Assembly (NCBI GenBank): GCA_965226475.1
Contig: CBDDDJ010000004.1
Span: 558,001 to 622,000 of the forward strand
From: JASLMY01 sp965226475
GTDB lineage: Bacteria; Pseudomonadota; Alphaproteobacteria; GCA-2731375
Direction of reading: 5' to 3'
Length of the DNA stretch: 64,000 bases
Position 1 is the stretch's first letter. The number at the start of each line of letters is the position of its first letter. This document shows positions 61,841 through 64,000 of the stretch, in pieces. Under the pieces are notes generated by a model that was not told the DNA's origin, did not search any database, and saw only the letters and a program-made list of their open reading frames with translations. A program made the position numbers and the translations under genes.

Positions 61841-62478
61841 GAACCGAGCTCGCCAGACGCAACCGGGTGACGGCGCTGGTCGCGGCGGGCGCGGTGGTGG
61901 GGATGACCGGGCTCGCTTTCGCGGCCGTGCCGCTCTATCGCGTCTTCTGCCAGGCGACCGGGCTCGCGGGTACGCCGGCGGTCGCCGAGGCGGCGCCGGG
62001 GGCCGCGACCGAGCGTCGGATCACCGTGCGCTTCGACGCCAATATCAACAAGGCTCTCCCCTGGCGCTTCCAGCCGGCGATCCGCGAGATGACGGTCCGC
62101 GTCGGCGAGCCGGGCCTGGCCCACTACAAGGCGGTGAGCCTGGCCGAGGCGACGACCACGGGCCGGGCGGTCTTCAACGTGACGCCGCTCAAGGCCGGGC
62201 GCTACTTCACCAAGATCGACTGCTTCTGCTTCCAGGAACAGAGGCTGGCGGCCGGCCAGTCGGCCCGGATGCCGGTCTCCTTCTTCATCGACCCCGCGAT
62301 CCTGGAGAACCCCAATCTCGACGACGTCGACACCATCACCCTCTCCTATAGTTTCCTCCGCGCGGCGCCGATGGCCACGGTTCGCATCTTCGGCGACGAC
62401 GTGGCGGGGGAAACCGCGAGGCGAGCGAAAGAGCGACGCATCAAGGCGCGCAAAGGGAGCTTGAAGGACGATGGCTGA
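61837..62478 (+). CDS. ctaG: Cytochrome c oxidase copper-assembly protein (Cox11)
   Basis: 213 aa. One N-terminal membrane anchor (VTALVAAGAVVGMTGLAFAAVPLY) then a periplasmic copper-binding domain with YFTKIDCFCFQEQRL (CFCF), RMPVSFFIDP and DVDTITLSYSF. FCQATGLAGTP gives the third cysteine. It delivers copper to CuB of subunit I. Overlaps the neighbouring genes at both ends (4 bases left, 8 bases right). Confidence 0.96.
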   Translation: MRTELARRNRVTALVAAGAVVGMTGLAFAAVPLYRVFCQATGLAGTPAVAEAAPGAATERRITVRFDANINKALPWRFQPAIREMTVRVGEPGLAHYKAVSLAEATTTGRAVFNVTPLKAGRYFTKIDCFCFQEQRLAAGQSARMPVSFFIDPAILENPNLDDVDTITLSYSFLRAAPMATVRIFGDDVAGETARRAKERRIKARKGSLKDDG

Positions 62479-63283
62479 TTCCCACGCCCAGGGCCATGAC
62501 TACCATCTGGTCGACCCCAGCTACTGGCCCCTGGTCGGCGCCACGAGCGCGTTCATCCTGGCGGGCGGCCTGATCTGGTTCATGCACGACGGCCCGCCCT
62601 GGATCCTGCTGATCGGCATGGCCGGCGTGCTCTACACCATGTTCGGCTGGTGGCGGGACGTCATCAAGGAGGCCACCTTCGAGGGCCATCACACGTCGAC
62701 GGTGCAGCTCGGCATGCGCTACGGCATGGCCCTGTTCATCGCGTCCGAAGTGATGTTCTTCGTTGCCTGGTTCTGGGCCTACTTCAACGCCGCGCTCTAT
62801 CCCACGACGCAGATGGGTGGGGTCTTTCCGCCCGAGGGCATCGATACCTTCGATCCCTGGCACCTGCCGCTGATGAACACGCTGATCCTGTTGACCTCGG
62901 GTACCACGGTGACCTGGGCGCATCACGCGGTGGTGCGCGGCAACCAGCGGGCCGCGACCCAAGGCCTGCTGGCGACGGTGCTGCTCGGCGCCCTCTTCAC
63001 CCTGGTGCAGGCCATCGAGTACGCGAACGCCCCCTTCACCTTCACTGGCGGGATCTACGGCTCGACCTTCTTCATGGCCACCGGCTTCCACGGCGCGCAC
63101 GTGATCATCGGCACGATCTTCCTGACGGTCTGCCTGTTCCGCAACAAGAAGGGCCACTTCAAGCCGGACCACCACTTCGGCCTGGTGGCGGCGGCCTGGT
63201 ACTGGCATTTCGTCGACGTGGTCTGGCTATTCCTGTTCTGCGGCATCTACGTCTGGGGCGCGGGCCCGCTGGTCCCAGGTTGA
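62471..63283 (+). CDS. coxC: Cytochrome c oxidase subunit III
   Basis: 270 aa, seven membrane helices. VDPSYWPLVGATSAFIL, FGWWRDVIKEATFEGHHTSTVQLGMRYGM, SEVMFFVAWFWAYFN, GTTVTWAHHAVVRGN, FHGAHVIIGTIFL and YWHFVDVVWLFLF are the standard motifs. It stabilises subunit I and oxygen supply. Starts inside the ctaG end. Confidence 0.97.
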   Translation: MADSHAQGHDYHLVDPSYWPLVGATSAFILAGGLIWFMHDGPPWILLIGMAGVLYTMFGWWRDVIKEATFEGHHTSTVQLGMRYGMALFIASEVMFFVAWFWAYFNAALYPTTQMGGVFPPEGIDTFDPWHLPLMNTLILLTSGTTVTWAHHAVVRGNQRAATQGLLATVLLGALFTLVQAIEYANAPFTFTGGIYGSTFFMATGFHGAHVIIGTIFLTVCLFRNKKGHFKPDHHFGLVAAAWYWHFVDVVWLFLFCGIYVWGAGPLVPG

Positions 63284-63314
63284 GCCGGGCGGGCGCCGGG
63301 AAAGGCGCCGGGCG

Positions 63315-63497
63315 GTGGCGGTCCGTGGCTCGGTCCGGCCCTTAGAGGCCGGTCTGCGTCGACGCTGCCCGCGTTGGGTCCATCTCATCTATCAAGTGCC
63401 GTTGGTACTGGGCGCCTCAGTCCTCCCGCCGGGGCCGTTCAAGGCGACGCTGATCGCACTCCAGTTCCCCCATCGCGGCCACGAATTCGAGCCTTGA
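63315..63497 (+). pseudogene. DUF983 protein, internally deleted to 60 aa
   Basis: Normal DUF983 proteins in this position have about 120-130 residues: an N-terminal RPLxxGLRxRCPRCG zinc motif, two membrane helices, and a C-terminal ALLRPFKALLIALQY...HE part. Here the start SVRPLEAGLRRRCPRW is fused directly to VHLIYQVPLVLGASVLPPGPFKATLIALQFPHRGHEFEP. The second CxxC cysteine and most of the membrane region are gone, in frame. The GTG start is inferred. It still overlaps the surf1 start. Confidence 0.7.
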
Positions 63498-64000
63498 GCG
63501 CGCTCCGGCGGACCCCGTTTCTGGCCCGCGTCGGGGTGGTCGCGGCGCTCGCGGTCCTCATGGGCCTTGGCAGCTGGCAGCTCCACCGCCTGCAATGGAA
63601 ACGCGGCCTGATCGAGGCGCGTACCGCCGCCATGGCCCTGCCGCCGGTGACGCTGCCGCGCGATGCGGCGGACGTCCGGGCCCTCGCCTCCGACCGCCGG
63701 GTGGAGGTCCGGGGCGAATTTCTCCACGACCAGGCGTTTCACTTTCCGGCCCGTACCCGGGGCGGCCGGGTGGGCGTCGAGCTGGTGACGCCCTTGCGCC
63801 GGCCGGACGGCCAGGTCGTGCTGGTCAATCGCGGCTGGCTGCCCGGCGGCATGCCACTCGAAACCGGGGCCGAGCGCGGCGCGGTCACCGTCGCGGGCCT
63901 CTTGCGCCGGCGGGCGGAGCCCGGCTGGTTCACGCCGGAAAACCGGCCCGCGCGGAACGAATGGTACTGGTATGACCTCGCCGCCATGGCACGCCATCTG
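63494..64000 (+). CDS. SURF1-family oxidase assembly protein, 3' end outside window
   Basis: 169 residues visible. N-terminal membrane helix FLARVGVVAALAVLMGLGSWQLHRLQWK is the SURF1 signature, followed by VRGEFLHDQAFHFPARTRGGRVGVELVTPLRRPDGQVVLVNRGWLP and NRPARNEWYWYDLAAMA. It helps insert haem a into subunit I. TTG start overlapping the DUF983 stop is inferred from coupling (TTGA). Confidence 0.93.
   Translation, partial: MSALRRTPFLARVGVVAALAVLMGLGSWQLHRLQWKRGLIEARTAAMALPPVTLPRDAADVRALASDRRVEVRGEFLHDQAFHFPARTRGGRVGVELVTPLRRPDGQVVLVNRGWLPGGMPLETGAERGAVTVAGLLRRRAEPGWFTPENRPARNEWYWYDLAAMARHL

Overview
The window looks like chromosomal DNA of a high-GC alphaproteobacterium, probably Rhodospirillales-like. 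The pointers are the aa3 oxidase operon order coxB-coxA-ctaB-small protein-ctaG-coxC-DUF983-surf1, a DUF2794 gene, a DmdA-like GcvT gene and Rieske oxygenases. This placement is inferred from gene content; there is no rRNA or marker gene to confirm it.

Layout. 1-2.3 kb: end of an acyl-CoA dehydrogenase, an ArsR-type regulator and a small dimeric-barrel protein cut by an IS. 2.3-4.2 kb: two tandem IS5-family copies. 4.2-8.5 kb: a minus-strand ring-hydroxylating dioxygenase operon (alpha, beta, two CMD proteins) divergent from a MetE-like gene. 8.5-13.3 kb: GFA protein, decayed adenylate cyclase, glutathione transferase, Baeyer-Villiger monooxygenase. 13.4-18.4 kb: TerB-like protein, DinG/XPD-type helicase, MFS transporter, ada fragment. 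18.4-26 kb: a mobile-element graveyard holding a decayed IS630, a group II intron, an IS3 element and an IS5 copy with an IS1595 element inside it, with a Rieske ferredoxin and an EVE protein between. 26-30.1 kb: a DmdA-like gene convergent with a Rieske oxygenase gene that is split by a second group II intron. 30.2-42.6 kb: two peptide-type ABC ATPases, two gamma-glutamyltransferases, a second MetE-like gene, a SnoaL protein, a broken alcohol dehydrogenase, a class V aminotransferase, an SDR and a GNAT. 42.6-45 kb: a palindromic repeat split by an IS4 remnant that itself carries IS5. 45-57.9 kb: flavin monooxygenase, DUF2794, speD-speE, hydratase, YbjQ, acyl-CoA dehydrogenase, amidohydrolase, glutathione transferase, a Baeyer-Villiger remnant, an esterase, an aromatic amino acid lyase and TldD. 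58.3-64 kb: the cytochrome aa3 oxidase operon.

The cargo is mostly catabolic oxygenation of ring, ketone and ester compounds, with thiol and glutathione handling, set among active and decaying transposons. The right-hand 17 kb is more conserved housekeeping (polyamines, aa3 oxidase).

The most notable structures are: a sense-oriented group II intron whose predicted splice exactly restores the Rieske oxygenase frame; IS5 copies whose left end carries stops in all three frames; a family of large palindromic repeats, one copy split by nested ISs; and an internally deleted DUF983 gene in the cox operon. Several genes carry single-base frame breaks at homopolymers, so either decay or assembly error must be kept in mind.
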